Part shown: positions 1-9,648 of the stretch, piece after piece
Position numbering within the stretch: the first letter of the stretch is position 1
Layout of the letters: each line of letters starts with the position of its first letter
Source of the DNA: Ptiloglossa arizonensis
Lineage: Eukaryota > Arthropoda > Insecta > Hymenoptera > Colletidae
DNA: 64,000 nt
NCBI RefSeq assembly: GCF_051014685.1
Contig: NW_027478896.1
Location: 62,001-126,000, forward strand
Direction: 5' to 3'
Notes under the pieces: generated by a model
What the model saw: only the letters and a program-made list of their open reading frames with translations
Databases searched by the model: none
What the model was told of the DNA's origin: nothing
Program-made: the position numbers and the translations under genes

Positions 1-14
1 TCTTAGCTTCAAAC

Positions 15-31
15 TCCCATATCTCGCGAAC
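15..31 (-). other. CENP-B-box-like site, present in most monomers
   Basis: Read on the minus strand, the 17 bases are GTTCGCGAGATATGGGA. The core of the mammalian CENP-B box is NTTCGNNNNANNCGGGN. The site keeps TTCG, the central A and GGG in register, and differs only by T for C at box position 13, so 8 of 9 fixed positions agree. The same site recurs every 177 bp. Monomers with CCCATACC in place of CCCATATC also lose the central A (7 of 9). I saw no monomer with the exact core. With random bases, an 8-of-9 match on either strand of a 177-bp unit has about a 4% chance, so this is suggestive only. Confidence 0.4.
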
Positions 32-132
32 GGATTGACCTAACCCAAAAATTCCTATTGCTTCTGAAATTCGAAACTCGCCCGATTACAGCGGTATGTG
101 TATTTTTACCCTAGGCCATTCTGGTTAAGCGT

Positions 133-309
133 TTGGAGCAGCAGAATTGCGAAAAATTTTTTGCCCTCTCAACCATTTCTTGGCTTCAAACTCCCATATC
201 TCGCGAACGGATTGACCTAACTCAAAAATTCCTGTTGCGTCTGAAAGTAGAAACTCGCCCGATTACAGCGGTATGTGTATTTTTACCCTAGGCCATTCTT
301 GTTAAGCGT
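133..309 (+). repeat. Representative satellite monomer (177 bp)
   Basis: This is one full monomer in the phase used here, from TTGGAGCAGCAGAA to the base before the next TTGGAG at 310. Landmarks in order are: an A5T6 tract after TGCG; CTTCTCAACC; CTTCAAACTCCCATATC; CTCGCGAACGG; ATTGACCTAAC; AAAAATTCC; a variable 18-base segment; ACTCGCCCGATTACA; GGTATGTGTATTTTT; CCTAGGCCATTCT; and TTAAGCGT. The strongly conserved parts are CTCGCGAACGGATTGACC, ACTCGCCCGATTACA, CCCTAGGCCATTCT and TTAAGCGTTTGGAGCAGCAG. Most variation lies in the A/T tract with its flanks and in the 18-base segment after AAAAATTCC. 177 bp is close to a nucleosome repeat length, as in many satellites. Confidence 0.97.
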
Positions 310-325
310 TTGGAGCAGCAGAACT

Positions 326-341
326 GCGAAAAATTTTTCGC
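326..341. other. Perfect 16-bp palindrome in one group of monomer classes
   Basis: GCGAAAAATTTTTCGC is its own reverse complement. It occurs in monomers carrying TTTTTCGCC (this one, then for example the next monomer around 503 and those around 2095 and 2270). Monomers with TTTTTTGCC carry a broken version, and those with TTTGTTGTC have lost the right arm. Palindromic copies therefore sit at set places in the block order rather than in every monomer. The A5T5 core should be intrinsically curved. Whether a protein binds it is unknown. Confidence 0.75.
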
Positions 342-1309
342 CTTCTCAACCATTTCTTGGCTTCAAACTCCCATATCTCGCGAACGGATTGACCTAACCC
401 AAAAATTCCTGTAGCGTCTGAAAATGGAAACTCGCCCGATTACAACGGTATGTGTATTTTTTCCCTAGGCCATTCTTGTTAAGCGTTTGGAGCAGCAGAA
501 TTGCGAAAAATTTTTCGCCTTCTCAACCATTTCTTGGCATCAAACTCCCATACCTCGCGAACGGATTGACCTAACCCAAAAATTCCTATTGCTTCTGAAA
601 GTCGAAACTCGCCCGATTACAACGGTATGTGTATTTTTTCCCTAGGCCATTCTGGTTAAGCGTTTGGAGCAGCAGAAGTGCGAAAAATTTGTTGTCCTCT
701 CAACCCTTTCTTAGCTTCAAACTCCCATATCTCGCGAACGGATTGACCTAACCCAAAAATTCCAATTGCTTCTGAAAGTCGAAACTCGCCCGATTACAGC
801 GGTATGTGTATTTTTACCCTAGGCCATTCTGGTTAAGCGTTTGGAGCAGCAGAATTGCGAAAAATTTTTTGCCTTCTCAACCATTTCTTGGCTTCAAACT
901 CCCATATCTCGCGAACGGATTGACCTAACACAAAAATTCCTTTTGCTTCTGAAAGTCGAAACTCGCCCGATTACAGCGGTATGTGTATTTTTACCCTAGG
1001 CCATTCTGGTTAAGCGTTTGGAGCAGCAGAAGTGCGAAAAATTTGTTGTCCTCTCAACCCTTTCTTAGCTTCAAACTCCCATACCTCGCGAACGGATTGA
1101 CCTAACCCAAAAATTCCCGTAGCGTCTGAAAATGGAAACTCGCCCGATTACAACGGTATGTGTATTTTTTCCCTAGGCCATTCTGGTTAAGCGTTTGGAG
1201 CAGCAGAAGTGCGAAAAATTTGTTGTCCTCTCAACCCTTTCTTAGCTTCAAACTCCCATATCTCGCGAACGGATTGACCTAACACAAAAATTCCTTTTGC
1301 TTCTGAAAG

Positions 1310-4253
1310 TCGAAACTCGCCCGATTACAGCGGTATGTGTATTTTTACCCTAGGCCATTCTGGTTAAGCGTTTGGAGCAGCAGAATTGCGAAAAATTTTT
1401 TGCCTTCTCAATCATTTCTTGGCTTCAAACTCCTATATCTCGCGAACGGATTGACCTAACCCAAAAACTCCTGTAGCGTCTGAAAATGGAAACTCGCCCG
1501 ATTACAGCGGTATGTGTATTTTTACCCTAGGCCATTCTGGTTAAGCGTTTGGAGCAGCAGAATTGCGAAAAATTTTTTGCCTTCTCAACCATTTCTTAGC
1601 TTCAAACTCCCATATCTCGCGAACGGATTGACCTAACCCAAAAATTCCTGTTGCATCTGAAAGTAGAACCTCGCCCGATTACAACGGTATGTGTATTTTT
1701 TCCCTAGGCCATTCTGGTTAAGCGTTTGGAGCAGCAGAATTGCGAAAAATTTTTTGCCTTCTCAACCTTTTCTTGGCTTCAAACTCCCATATCTCGCGAA
1801 CGGATTGACCTAACCCAAAAATTCCTGTTGCATCTGAAAGTAGAAACTCGCCCGATTACAACGGTATGCGTATTTTTTCCCTAGGCCATTCTGGTTAAGC
1901 GTTTGGAGCAGCAGAATTGCGAAAAATTTTTTGCCTTCTCAACCATTCCTTGGCTTCAAACTCCCAAATCTCGCGAACGGATTGACCTAACTCAAAAATT
2001 CCTGTTGCGTCTGAAAGTAGAAACTCGCCCGATTACAGCGGTATGTGTATTTTTACCCTAGGCCATTCTTGTTAAGCGTTTGGAGCAGCAGAACTGCGAA
2101 AAATTTTTCGCCTTCTCAACCATTTCTTGGCTTCAAACTCCCATATCTCGCGAACGGATTGACCGAACCCAAAAATTCCTGTAGCGTCTGAAAATGGAAA
2201 CTCGCCCGATTACAACGGTATGTGTATTTTTTCCCTAGGCCATTCTTGTTAAGCGTTTGGAGCAGCAGAATTGCGAAAAATTTTTCGCCTTCTCAACCAT
2301 TTCTTGGCTTCAAACTCCCATACCTCGCGAACGGATTGACCTAACCCAAAAATTCCTATTGCTTCTGAAAGTCGAAACTCGCCCGATTACAACGGTATGT
2401 GTATTTTTTCCCTAGGCCATTCTTGTTAAGCGTTTGGAGCAGCAGAATTGCGAAAAAATTTTTGCCTTCTCAACCATTTCTTGGCTTCAAACTCCCATAT
2501 CTCGCGAACGGATTGACCTAACCCAAAAATTCCTATTGCTTCTGAAAGTCGAAATTCGCCCGATTACAACGGTATGTGTATTTTTTCCCTAGGCCATTCT
2601 GGTTAAGCGTTTGGAGCAGCAGAAGTGCGAAAAATTTGTTGTCTTCTCAACCCTTTCTTAGCTTCAAACTCCCATATCTCGCGAACGGATTGACCTAACC
2701 CACAAATTCCAATTGCATCTGAAAGTAGAAACTCGCCCGATTACAACGGTATGTGTATTTTTTCCCTAGGCCATACTTGTTAAGCGTTTGGAGCAGCAGA
2801 ATTGCGAAAAATTTTTTGCCATCTCAACCATTTCTTGGCTTCAAACTCCCATATCTCGCGAACGGATTGACCTAACCCAAAAATTCCTATTGCTGCTGAA
2901 AGTCGAAACTCGCCCGATTACAGCGGTATGTGTATTTTTGCCCTAGGCCATTCTGGTTAAGCGTTTGGAGCAGCAGAATTGCGAAAAATTTTTTGCCTTC
3001 TCAACCATTTCTTGGCTTCAAACTCCCATATCTCGCGAACGGATTGACCTAACCCAAAAATTCCAATTGCATCTGAAAGTAGAAACTCGCCCGATTACAA
3101 CGGTATGTGTATTTTTTCCGTAGGCCATTCTGGTTAAGCGTTTGGAGCAGCAGAAGTGCGAAAAATTTGTTGTCTTCTCAACCATTTCTTAGCTTCAAAC
3201 TCCCATATCTCGCGAACGGATTGACCTAACCCAAAAATTCCTATTGCTTCTGAAATTCGAAACTCGCCCGATTACAGCGGTATGTGTATTTTTACCCTAG
3301 GCCATTCTGGTTAAGCGTTTGGAGCAGCAGAAGTGCGAAAAATTTGTTGTCTTCTCAACCATTTCTTGGCTTCAAACTCCCATATCTCGCGAGCGGATTG
3401 ACCTAACCCAAAAATTCCTATTGCTTCTGAAAGTCGAAGCTCGCCCGATTACAACGGTATGTGTATTTTTTCCGTAGGCCATTCTGGTTAAGCGTTTGGA
3501 GCAGCAGAAGTGCGAAAAATTTTTCGCCTTCTCAACCATTTCTTGGCTTCAAACTCCCATACCTCGCGAACGGATTGACCTAAGCCAAAAATTCCTATTG
3601 CTTCTGAAAGTCGAAACTCGCCCGATTACAACGGCATGTGTATTTTTTTCCTAGGCCATTCTGGTTAAGCGTTTGGAGCAGCAGAAGTGCGAAAAATTTT
3701 TCGCCTTCTCAACCATTTCTTGGCTTCAAACTCCCATACCTCGCGAACGGATTGACCTAACCCAAAAATTCCTATTGCTTCTGAAAGTCGAAACTCGCCC
3801 GATTACAACGGTATGTGTATTTTTTCCCTAGGCCATTCTGGTTAAGCGTTTGGAGCAGCAGAAGTGCGAAAAATTTGTTGTCCTCTCAACCCTTTCTTAG
3901 ATTCAAACTCCCATATCTCGCGAACGGATTGACCTAACCCAAAAATTCCAATTGCATCTGAAAGTAGAAACTCGCCCGATTACAACGGTATGTGTATTTT
4001 TTCCCTAGGCCATTCTGGTTAAGCGTTTGGAGCAGCAGAAGTGCGAAAAATTTTTCGCCTTCTCAACCATTTCTTGGCTTCAAACTCCCATACCTCGCGA
4101 ACGGATTGACCTAACCCAAAAATTCCTATTGCTTCTGAAAGTCGAAACTCGCCCGATTACAACGGTATGTGTATTTTTTCCCTAGGCCATTCTGGTTAAG
4201 CGTTTGGAGCAGCAGAAGTGCGAAAAATTTGTTGTCCTCTCAACCCTTTCTTA
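1310..4253 (+). repeat. Block A0, divergent copy of 9275-12218
   Basis: The block matches 9275-12218 at an offset of 7965 bp (45 monomers). Shared markers are CAATCATTTC (1409 and 9374), GACCGAACCC (2161 and 10126), CCCACAAATTCC (about 2700) and CTTAGATTCAAAC (about 3897). It lacks GACATAACCC and AAAGAAGAAAC, which both copies of the later 23-mer share, so A0 looks like an older relative of that unit. One monomer around 3330-3350 is of a different class from its counterpart, as gene conversion would produce. Confidence 0.8.
1963..1970 (+). repeat. CCCAAATC-marked monomer opening a conserved monomer series (first of 15)
   Basis: CCCAAATC, with CCATTCCTTGG before it and AACTCAAAAATTCC after it, occurs at 1963, 9928, 14000, 29928, 30459, 33114, 42670, 45148, 46210, 47626, 54173, 56294, 57001, 59300 and 62839. 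The next monomer is nearly always GTAGCGTCTGAAAATGG with CCCATATC. In many copies the one after that has CCCATACC with TATTGCTTCTGAAAGTCG. This is the best-kept piece of monomer order in the array. A related series without CCCAAATC is seen at 190-700 and 6740-7250. Confidence 0.85.
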
Positions 4254-4789
4254 GCTTCAAACTCCCATATCTCGCGAACGGATTGACCTAACCCAAAAAT
4301 TCCTATTGCTTCTGAAATTCGAAACTCGCCCGATTACAGCGGTATGTGTATTTTTACCCTAGGCCATTCTGGTTAAGCGTTTGGAGCAGCAGAATTGCGA
4401 AAAATTTTTTGCCTTCTCAACCATTTCTTGGCTTCAAACTCCCATATCTCGCGAACGGATTGACCTAACCCAAAAATTCCAATTGCATCTGAAAGTAGAA
4501 ACTCGCCCGATTACAACGGTATGTGTATTTTTTCCGTAGGCCATTCTGGTTAAGCGTTTGGAGCAGCAGAAGTGCGAAAAATTTGTTGTCTTCTCAACCA
4601 TTTCTTAGCTTCAAACTCCCATATCTCGCGAACGGATTGACCTAACCCAAAAATTCCTATTGCTTCTGAAATTCGAAACTCGCCCGATTACAGCGGTATG
4701 TGTATTTTTACCCTAGGCCATTCTGGTTAAGCGTTTGGAGCAGCAGAAGTGCGAAAAATTTTTTGCCTTCTCAACCATTTCTTGGCTTC

Positions 4790-5550
4790 AAACTCCCATA
4801 TCTCGCGAACGGATTGACCTAACGCAAAAATTCCCGTAGCGTCTGAAAATGGAAACTCGCCCGATTACAACGGTATGTGTATTTTTTCCCTAGGCCATTC
4901 TTGTTAAGCGTTTGGAGCAGCAGAATTGCGAAAAATTTTTCGCCTTCTCAACCATTTCTTGGCTTCAAACTCCCATACCTCGCGAACGGATTGACCTAAC
5001 CCAAAAATTCCCGTAGCGTCTGAAAATGGAAACTCGCCCGATTACAACGGTATGTGTATTTTTTCCCTAGGCCATTCTTGTTAAGCGTTTGGAGCAGCAG
5101 AATTGCGAAAAATTTTTCGCCTTCTCAACCATTTCTTGGCTTCAAACTCCCATACCTCGCGAACGGATTGACCTAACGCAAAAATTCCCGTAGCGTCTGA
5201 AAATGGAAACTCGCCCGATTACAACGGTATGTGTATTTTTTCCCTAGGCCATTCTTGTTAAGCGTTTGGAGCAGCAGAATTGCGAAAAATTTTTCGCCTT
5301 CTCAACCATTTCTTGGCTTCAAACTCCCATACCTCGCGAACGGATTGACCTAACCCAAAAATTCCCGTAGCGTCTGAAAATGGAAACTCGCCCGATTACA
5401 ACGGTATGTGTATTTTTTCCCTAGGCCATTCTTGTTAAGCGTTTGGAGCAGCAGAATTGCGAAAAATTTTTCGCCTTCTCAACCATTTCTTGGCTTCAAA
5501 CTCCCATACCTCGCGAACGGATTGACCTAACCCAAAAATTCCTATTGCTT
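4790..5550 (+). repeat. Run of 354-bp dimers
   Basis: Four successive monomers carry CCCGTAGCGTCTGAAAATGG. They alternate AACGCAAAAATTCCC (4821, 5175) with AACCCAAAAATTCCC (about 4999 and 5353). The strict alternation at 354 bp shows a duplicated two-monomer unit. In this run every monomer also has the ACAACGG and TTCTTGTT states. The upstream flank (4261-4790) is of mixed classes related to 3020-3340, and the downstream flank (5550-6549) is a mix of classes related to 2550-3300. Confidence 0.85.
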
Positions 5551-6816
5551 CTGAAAGTCGAAATTCGCCCGATTACAACGGTATGTGTATTTTTTCCCTA
5601 GGCCATTCTGGTTAAGCGTTTGGAGCAGCAGAAGTGCGAAAAATTTGTTGTCTTCTCAACCCTTTCTTTGCTTCAAACTCCCATATCTCGCGAACGGATT
5701 GACCTAACCCAAAAATTCCAATTGCATCTGAAAGTAGAAACTCGCCCGATTACAACGGTATGTGTATTTTTTCCCTAGGCCATTCTTGTTAAGCGTTTGG
5801 AGCAGCAGAATTGCGAAAAATTTTTTGCCATCTCAACCATTTCTTGGCTTCAAACTCCCATACCTCGCGAACGGATTGACCTAACCCAAAAATTCCTATT
5901 GCTTCTGAAAGTCGAAACTCGCCCGATTACAACGGTATGTGTATTTTTTCCCTAGGCCATTCTGGTTAAGCGTTTGGAGCAGCAGAAGTGCGAAAAATTT
6001 GTTGTCCTCTCAACCCTTTCTTAGCTTCAAACTCCCATATCTCGCGAACGGATTGACCTAACCCAAAAATTCCAATTGCATCTGAAAGTAGAAACTCGCC
6101 CGATTACAACGGTATGTGTATTTTTTCCCTAGGCCATTCTTGTTAAGCGTTTGGAGCAGCAGAATTGCGAAAAATTTTTTGCCTTCTCAACCATTTCTTG
6201 GCTTCAAACTCCCATATCTCGCGAACGGATTGACCTAACCCAAAAATTCCTATTGCTTCTGAAAGTCGAAACTCGCCCGATTACAGCGGTATGTGTATTT
6301 TTACCCTAGGCCATTCTGGTTAAGCGTTTGGAGCAGCAGAATTGCGAAAAATTTTTTGCCTTCTCAACCATTTCTTGGCTTCAAACTCCCATATCTCGCG
6401 AACGGATTGACCTAACCCAAAAATTCCAATTGCATCTGAAAGTAGAAACTCGCCCGATTACAACGGCATGTGTATTTTTTCCGTAGGCCATTCTGGTTAA
6501 GCGTTTGGAGCAGCAGAAGTGCGAAAAATTTGTTGTCTTCTCAACCATTTCTTAGCTTCAAACTCCCATATCTCGCGAACGGATTGACCTAACCCAAAAA
6601 TTCCTATTGCTTCTGAAATTCGAAACTCGCCCGATTACAGCGGTATGTGTATTTTTACCCTAGGCCATTCTGGTTAAGCGTTTGGAGCAGCAGAATTGCG
6701 AAAAATTTTTTGCCCTCTCAACCATTTCTTGGCTTCAAACTCCCATATCTCGCGAACGGATTGACCTAACTCAAAAATTCCTGTTGCGTCTGAAAGTAGA
6801 AACTCGCCCGATTACA

Positions 6817-9648
6817 GCGGTATGTGTATTTTTACCCTAGGCCATTCTTGTTAAGCGTTTGGAGCAGCAGAACTGCGAAAAATTTTTCGCCTTCTCAACC
6901 ATTTCTTGGCTTCAAACTCCCATATCTCGCGAACGGATTGACCTAACCCAAAAATTCCTGTAGCGTCTGAAAATGGAAACTCGCCCGATTACAACGGTAT
7001 GTGTATTTTTTCCCTAGGCCATTCTTGTTAAGCGTTTGGAGCAGCAGAATTGCGAAAAATTTTTCGCCTTCTCAACCATTTCTTGGCATCAAACTCCCAT
7101 ACCTCGCGAACGGATTGACCTAACCCAAAAATTCCTATTGCTTCTGAAAGTCGAAACTCGCCCGATTACAACGGTATGTGTATTTTTTCCCTAGGCCATT
7201 CTGGTTAAGCGTTTGGAGCAGCAGAAGTGCGAAAAATTTGTTGTCCTCTCAACCCTTTCTTAGCTTCAAACTCCCATATCTCGCGAACGGATTGACCTAA
7301 CCCAAAAATTCCAATTGCTTCTGAAAGTCGAAACTCGCCCGATTACAGCGGTATGTGTATTTTTACCCTAGGCCATTCTGGTTAAGCGTTTGGAGCAGCA
7401 GAATTGCGAAAAATTTTTTGCCTTCTCAACCATTTCTTGGCTTCAAACTCCCATATCTCGCGAACGGATTGACCTAACACAAAAATTCCTTTTGCTTCTG
7501 AAAGTCGAAACTCGCCCGATTACAGCGGTATGTGTATTTTTACCCTAGGCCATTCTGGTTAAGCGTTTGGAGCAGCAGAAGTGCGAAAAATTTGTTGTCC
7601 TCTCAACCCTTTCTTAGCTTCAAACTCCCATATCTCGCGAACGGATTGACCTATCCCAAAAATTCCTATTGCTTCTGAAAGTCGAAACTCGCCCGATTAC
7701 AATGGTATGTGTATTTTTTCCCTAGGCCATTCTGGTTAAGCGTTTGGAGCAGCAGAAGTGCGAAAAATTTGTTGTCCTCTCAACCCTTTCTTAGCTTCAA
7801 ACTCCCATATCTCGCGAACGGATTGACCTAACCCAAAAATTCCAATTGCATCTGAAAGTAGAAACTCGCCCGATTACAGCGGTATGTGTATTTTTACCCT
7901 AGGCCATTCTGGTTAAGCGTTTGGAGCAGCAGAATTGCGAAAAATTTTTTGCCTTCTCAATCATTTCTTGGCTTCAAACTCCTATATCTCGCGAACGGAT
8001 TGACCTAACCCAAAAACTCCTGTAGCGTCTGAAAATGGAAACTCGCCCGATTACAGCGGTATGTGTATTTTTTCCCTAGGCCATTCTGGTTAAGCGTTTG
8101 GAGCAGCAGAATTGCGAAAAATTTTTTGCCTTCTCAACCATTTCTTAGCTTCAAACTCCCATATCTCGCGAACGGATTGACCTAACCCAAAAATTCCTGT
8201 TGCATCTGAAAGTAGAACCTCGCCCGATTACAACGGTATGTGTATTTTTACCCTAGGCCATTCTTGTTAAGCGTTTGGAGCAGCAGAACTGCGAAAAATT
8301 TTTCGCCTTCTCAACCATTTCTTGGCTTCAAACTCCCATATCTCGCGAACGGATTGACCTAACCCAAAAATTCCTGTAGCGTCTGAAAATGGAAACTCGC
8401 CCGATTACAACGGTATGTGTATTTTTTCCCTAGGCCATTCTTGTTAAGCGTTTGGAGCAGCAGAATTGCGAAAAATTTTTCGCCTTCTCAACCATTTCTT
8501 GGCATCAAACTCCCATACCTCGCGAACGGATTGACCTAACCCAAAAATTCCTATTGCTTCTGAAAGTCGAAACTCGCCCGATTACAACGGTATGTGTATT
8601 TTTTCCCTAGGCCATTCTGGTTAAGCGTTTGGAGCAGCAGAAGTGCGAAAAATTTGTTGTCCTCTCAACCCTTTCTTAGCTTCAAACTCCCATATCTCGC
8701 GAACGGATTGACCTAACCCAAAAATTCCAATTGCTTCTGAAAGTCGAAACTCGCCCGATTACAGCGGTATGTGTATTTTTACCCTAGGCCATTCTGGTTA
8801 AGCGTTTGGAGCAGCAGAATTGCGAAAAATTTTTTGCCTTCTCAACCATTTCTTGGCTTCAAACTCCCATATCTCGCGAACGGATTGACCTAACACAAAA
8901 ATTCCTTTTGCTTCTGAAAGTCGAAACTCGCCCGATTACAGCGGTATGTGTATTTTTACCCTAGGCCATTCTGGTTAAGCGTTTGGAGCAGCAGAAGTGC
9001 GAAAAATTTGTTGTCCTCTCAACCCTTTCTTAGCTTCAAACTCCCATATCTCGCGAACGGATTGACCTATCCCAAAAATTCCTATTGCTTCTGAAAGTCG
9101 AAACTCGCCCGATTACAATGGTATGTGTATTTTTTCCCTAGGCCATTCTGGTTAAGCGTTTGGAGCAGCAGAAGTGCGAAAAATTTGTTGTCCTCTCAAC
9201 CCTTTCTTAGCTTCAAACTCCCATATCTCGCGAACGGATTGACCTAACCCAAAAATTCCAATTGCATCTGAAAGTAGAAACTCGCCCGATTACAGCGGTA
9301 TGTGTATTTTTACCCTAGGCCATTCTGGTTAAGCGTTTGGAGCAGCAGAATTGCGAAAAATTTTTTGCCTTCTCAATCATTTCTTGGCTTCAAACTCCTA
9401 TATCTCGCGAACGGATTGACCTAACCCAAAAACTCCTGTAGCGTCTGAAAATGGAAACTCGCCCGATTACAGCGGTATGTGTATTTTTTCCCTAGGCCAT
9501 TCTGGTTAAGCGTTTGGAGCAGCAGAATTGCGAAAAATTTTTTGCCTTCTCAACCATTTCTTAGCTTCAAACTCCCATATCTCGCGAACGGATTGACCTA
9601 ACCCAAAAATTCCTGTTGCATCTGAAAGTAGAACCTCGCCCGATTACA
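6817..9648 (+). repeat. Tandem duplication of an 8-monomer unit (2 x 1416 bp)
   Basis: The copies 6817-8232 and 8233-9648 appear identical by eye. CTATCCC lies at 7651 and 9067, and ACAATGGTATG at about 7700 and 9116. At the junction the monomer is chimeric: it has ACAACGG from the left parent (8231-8237) but TTTTTACCC from the right parent (8244-8252), a pairing otherwise rare in this part of the array. The exchange therefore fell between about 8232 and 8249. Confidence 0.88.

Larger units (their letters stand above)
1..1082 (+). repeat. Six-monomer block, copy of 6550-7631
   Basis: By eye this stretch matches 6550-7631 at a fixed offset of 6549 bp (37 monomers) without an indel. Shared private variants include TGCCCTCTC at about 173, GGCATCAAAC at about 537, AATTGCTTCTGAAAGTCG at about 765 and AACACAAAAATTCC at about 928. 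The match stops at about 1083, where this copy has CCCATACC and the other has CCCATATC followed by CTATCCC. Part of it is present a third time at 8240-9000 through the 8-monomer duplication. Confidence 0.85.

Noticed and set aside
15..31. A true, exact CENP-B box
   Set aside because: Every copy I read has T where the core requires C, and a large group also lacks the central A, so I report only a similarity.
122..140. tRNA-derived (pol III A box and B box) origin suggested by GGTTAAGCGTTTGG
   Set aside because: The A-box resemblance is imperfect, the nearest B-box-like stretch (TTCGAAACTC) is poor and about 125 bp away, and no cloverleaf can be drawn.
326..341. Intrinsic transcription terminators from the A/T palindrome
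   Set aside because: The array looks eukaryotic, the palindrome has no loop, and there is no gene upstream to terminate.
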